64,000 nucleotides of DNA from Panorpa germanica. Taxonomy: Eukaryota; Arthropoda; Insecta; Mecoptera; Panorpidae. The notes under the pieces are model-generated. The model was not told the origin of the DNA and ran no database searches. It saw only the letters and a list, made by a program, of their open reading frames with translations. The stretch covers positions 15,562,001-15,626,000 of the forward strand of contig OY783205.1 of assembly GCA_963678705.1 (NCBI GenBank). The letters run 5' to 3'. Shown here piece by piece: positions 60,500 to 64,000 of this stretch; position 1 is the stretch's first letter, and each line of letters starts with the position of its first letter. Made by a program: the position numbers and the translations under genes.

Positions 60500-62600
60500 A
60501 TTAGTTTACCAGCCTTTTGCTAACACATTTAAAAAAGCTTATTGCAAACACATTACAATTGGATGAAAACCAACATTAGCACCATCTATGGTTCAAAACC
60601 ATAGTACAATTGTTGTTTATTTCTTATTGGAAATGATAGATGTACCTGCTAGTTACCCTCCCTATTACCCCCACCCTAAATTATTCTGATTCTCCTTTAC
60701 CTAAACGTGTTTATGGCATAACCTGGTTCATTATTTTCTACACTCAAGTGAGTTCGTACCAACACAAACCTTTTCAATCCTACTCAAATGCACATGCATA
60801 AATACTTTCTTTACTTAATTCAACTACCTAAAAATAATAATTGTGAAACCAGGTTCTTCGACATTATATATATCACAATACCGCTGAAGTATCGAAGAAG
60901 AAACGTTACACTGGATACTAGCTCGCTGCCATCCGAGTCTACAATCTAGACAATCAGGTACGTGTCCAGCTTATCTTATTCAACATCCTTTCTTTAATTT
61001 CATTTCTTAATCTTGATCCTTTCCTTACAAAATCTCGCAACTTCGCATTGTACATGTTAGACATATTTAAGGGTGGAGTAGAATTTTCAAAAAAACGATT
61101 TTTTTAATTATTGATATTTCGAAAGTATTGTCTGTTAAGAATATAATTTTAATTTTTTTTAAGAATATTGCCGATAGCTTCGTTTCCACAGTCGTTTAAG
61201 CATATATCTATAGCCATATAGCCATAGCATATTTTAAACTTTGTTCTTATTTATTTCAAAAGTACTTTTTTCAGAGTGGTGTTGTAGAAAAAAATGAAAC
61301 TATTCAACCGAATTGTAGTAAATTTTAATATGTTATTCACAACATCAGTAGCTATCATTCGAACTAGAACCATTTCTTTGTTTCAATAGTTTGGTATCTT
61401 TTTCGTTAAGCAACTGGTCAAAAAACACAGTTAATAGAATTCCAATTTTAAAAGCGCGCCATTTTGTCAATTTTTAATATTTTTTTTTCTCTCTCAATTT
61501 TTTTTAATTTCAAAACTTTTGTTCACACAAATGTTTGTATGTAGAATAAGTGTAATAATAAGCCTAAAAAGTTAAAATATCGTTTTTTGTTAATTTTATT
61601 ATAGAAATTCAATCCTCAAAATACATTAAATATTCGAGCTCTAGACCACCGTCTGTCTCTCCTTAAGTACCAGACGATAAATACCTCAACACAATTCTTT
61701 GACCGTACGGCGCCATTTTTATTAAACTTAAGGGATCAGGTAGCAACCCTCAATAAATACCCTATTTAAGTTCAATTTAGAACTACACTTAAACATTTTT
61801 AAAAACTGCCTCTATTAAACTATTGCATCATGTCAGCACTAAAATATTAAAAACTAAAAGCGCATTACAGGAAGATTTATTGTCACAAGATAGGTATTGT
61901 GTATCCATTGACATATGTAAACGCAATGTAGTTAAAATTACGAGAGTTCGGCGGCGGTGATTATGTTTTAATTGCCTAAGAGCCGGACACACATACAATG
62001 ATTGCTACTCTTATTTTCACTATCTGCTTTGTGATAAAAAACACAACACTATTCTGCCTCACCAACAACATTCTGGTTAAGATCAAACACCTGACAATAA
62101 CATTACACAACTATCAAACACTGGTTGGCTAAGCAACCACAATCCTGCTCTGTTATCAACTGCTATTGTACAAGCAGCTGTCGCAAATAATAAGCTTTGG
62201 ACTGCCAGAGCCGTATTAGATAGTGGTGGTCAAAACGGTTTCATGTCAACAAGTAAATTAAAAATACCATTTAAAAAGCGATGCATCAGTTCTGGGTCTA
62301 AGCACTACAAGAACTCAATTAACTAATTTAAAAACAATAGATATAATATCTACACAAACCCCTTTTACAGCAAAATTTGACTGCTATATTTTGAAAAAGT
62401 CACAGGTAATATTGCTGCCTCTGATCAATAAAATATCAACTTAGCCGATCCACTGTTTAACAAGTCTGAAGGGATACACTCCTTACATTCTTTGCAAACC
62501 TCTCACTCACAACAAAACTACCTAGCACAAACATTTTTCCCAATACCTATAATCAACACTGTTGTATCAGGTATATTAAAGGAAATATTAAATTGTTTAA
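60500..62600 (+). mobile_element. Old BEL/Pao fragment, block 3 (longest remnant)
   Basis: Fossil entry. The leader aligns with blocks 1 and 2 (from TTTACCAGCCTTTTGC). The gag start is near 61,830. Further right come a zinc-knuckle stretch NCLRAGHTYNDC with CDKKHNTIL (about 61,970-62,060) and a protease-like stretch TARAVLDSGGQNGF (about 62,200-62,245). Order and motifs match the intact BEL element at 23-30 kb. Heavily broken, many changes; old. Confidence 0.65.
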
Positions 62601-63661
62601 ATGTTTTGATTCTGTACACGGTCCAAACTGATTTTTAACCAGTTTAGGAATACGAGATCACCACCGCGTCGATCATATCAGTAAAAAAGTACATTTCGCC
62701 GGTTTCGCATGTTAGTTAAAATAATTTTTATATATTTGTGAAAATATTATGCAATAATATTTTGTTTCAATTTAAGGTTAATTGTTATTATTAAATCTAT
62801 GAAAAGGACAACCCTCATTTTGTATGCTTGTTGCTGTACTATTTGCATCACACGTATCAAAGTTGCCTTTGTTCCCTATACAGGCTTGCCGTTTCATTAT
62901 ACATGTACTAATATGTTGATGCTCGGCTCATGTTGGCTGTGGTACTGTGACGGGTGCAACGACACAGGGTGTTTAACCGAATCGACCTTGAAATTTTTAT
63001 TAAATATTACGCTGAGGAACAAATATCTAACTGTAGTAAACTCGATACACTCTGGTCAAAAAATTAAAGCAGCTTATATTAACGCCTAATATATTTATAC
63101 ATTTTCATTTATAGGTTAATATTAGTTATACATGAGTGTACTAAATGTGTTGCACTTTTAATGTACAGACTAGTGCGACATAAACATGCGATACTAATAA
63201 AACCCTTGCTTATACTATTTTAAAAAGTTTCAGGTAGTATTATTATGAAACAAAAATGTTGCAATTCTAAGTCGGAACTTCTATAGAAATTACGGTTTTA
63301 AATGTAATCTCGAACAGAATGGTCAAGTACCTACTCAGTCTCCAGTATAATCTCATTGTGCGTTGACGTTCTTTTTATTTGTGTTTAGTAAATAAATAAA
63401 AATAGTTAAAAATTGTGTTTAAATGGGCAAATGAAATAGACCAGAACAATAGACCCTGGTCAAACCCTGTTTGACAAACCGAAAAACAAAGTTGATTTAA
63501 TTGTTGCATCTTAAACAGCAGATTGTTGTAGCAAGCAACATGTGTAGGCTAAGATTGAATGGTTTGTTCTTGAATCGATTAACGTAGTCATTATCTTAAA
63601 CAGTTTACATTTTACGAGTACATATGGTGTTATACTTTAAGAATTATAATATAATAAAACA
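62601..63661. other. Intergenic stretch before F-box/LRR gene 3
   Basis: Not matched in blocks 1 or 2. The only sizeable frame (62,799-63,089, 96 aa) is Cys-rich at random-looking spacing and has no recognisable domain; I do not call it a gene. Confidence 0.5.
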
Positions 63662-63857
63662 ATTAATTTCACGTCCAGATAACTATTGCTGTAATGACCA
63701 TTGCAATTACAATGAAAGGGCCACCCCGCTCCGGAAATTTTTAAAATGTAGTACATAAGCTAACTGTTCTGTTAAAACTTTTCTAGCGACAAATTTAATT
63801 TTAAATTCACATTTACATTTTTATAGGTGTAATCAAGATCTCCTCAACGCAATCGTT
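63662..63857 (+). promoter_or_regulatory. Conserved upstream block of F-box/LRR gene 3
   Basis: Third copy of the block seen at 33,531 and 46,799, again with AAGGGCCACCCCGCTCCGG and the acceptor-like TTTTTATAG before the start codon. Confidence 0.45.
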
Positions 63858-64000
63858 ATGGAAACGTCCATGGAAACTTTAGATACTTATAGTGTGTTGC
63901 AGATACTGTCATATCTACAGTACAACGACGTACTTAATTTTAATACAGTGTTTCGTGGACAATTCGAAACTGTGAATAAACATTGGCAGAGTCTTCGAGT
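63858..64000 (+). CDS. F-box/LRR protein, gene 3 (start only)
   Basis: Opens METSMETLDTYSVLQILSYL and stays open to the window edge (47 codons). Its F-box, VLQILSYLQYNDVLNF followed by NKHWQSLRVL, is closer to the general F-box pattern than genes 1 and 2 (which have SLILSYL and SPILSYL). Whether the rest is intact cannot be seen. Confidence 0.75.
   Translation, partial: METSMETLDTYSVLQILSYLQYNDVLNFNTVFRGQFETVNKHWQSLR

Noticed and set aside
62799-63089. A 96-codon Cys-rich frame upstream of gene 3 as a secreted peptide
   Set aside because: The cysteine spacing matches no known fold, there is no repeat in the other blocks, and the upstream region looks non-coding.

Overview
The window is AT-rich eukaryotic DNA, almost certainly from an arthropod and probably an insect. 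It has GT-AG introns, BEL/Pao, Copia and Gypsy retroelements, LINE fragments with zinc-knuckle ORF1s, hAT and DDE transposon fossils, and above all Helitrons. I cannot fix the order. There are no tRNA, rRNA, CRISPR or bacterial-type genes. Most of the 64 kb is transposon. The only host gene family I can support is a tandem F-box/leucine-rich-repeat (LRR) cluster.

Region 1 (1-20,247) is a head-to-tail array of non-autonomous Helitrons on the + strand. Each unit ends in a GTCGC..GCGAC-type hairpin, a G-rich tract and CTAG (or a worn version), and the next unit starts at once. Two long units (1-3091 and 6377-8947, about 2.6-3.1 kb) sit among short units of 0.7-0.9 kb whose 3' ends mostly alternate between two types, giving dimers of about 1.55 kb. 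Into one short unit, exactly between A and T, went a second Helitron family (13,731-19,493). That copy was itself hit, in inverted orientation, by another copy of the same family (16,556-19,292), which makes a large palindrome. Both copies carry an ORF1-only LINE derivative.

Region 2 (about 20.2-36.2 kb) holds LINE 3' debris, a DDE transposase fossil, a hAT transposon with a nearly whole BEL/Pao element inside it (23,352-29,945, almost identical LTRs, 5-bp target duplication GGTAT), an old BEL/Pao leader/gag fragment, and F-box/LRR gene 1 (33,729-36,082, three coding exons, apparently intact).

Region 3 (about 36.2-56.1 kb) starts with LINE and Gypsy debris and a Helitron. It then repeats the same block: hAT tail, old BEL/Pao leader (now holding a Copia element, 39,858-43,571), a minus-strand Helitron, and F-box/LRR copy 2 (46,986-55,866). 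Copy 2 is a pseudogene split by about 5.9 kb that includes a coding but damaged Helitron (48,812-53,291).

Region 4 (about 56.1-64 kb) is a third block: DDE fossil, hAT 5' part, minus-strand Helitrons with a MITE, more of the old BEL/Pao element, and the start of F-box/LRR gene 3 (63,858 to the window end). The hAT element has matching flanks (GCTTATTA) in separate blocks, so it was in place before the blocks duplicated. The region is best read as a tandemly duplicated F-box/LRR locus that was later diversified block by block by nested transposons.
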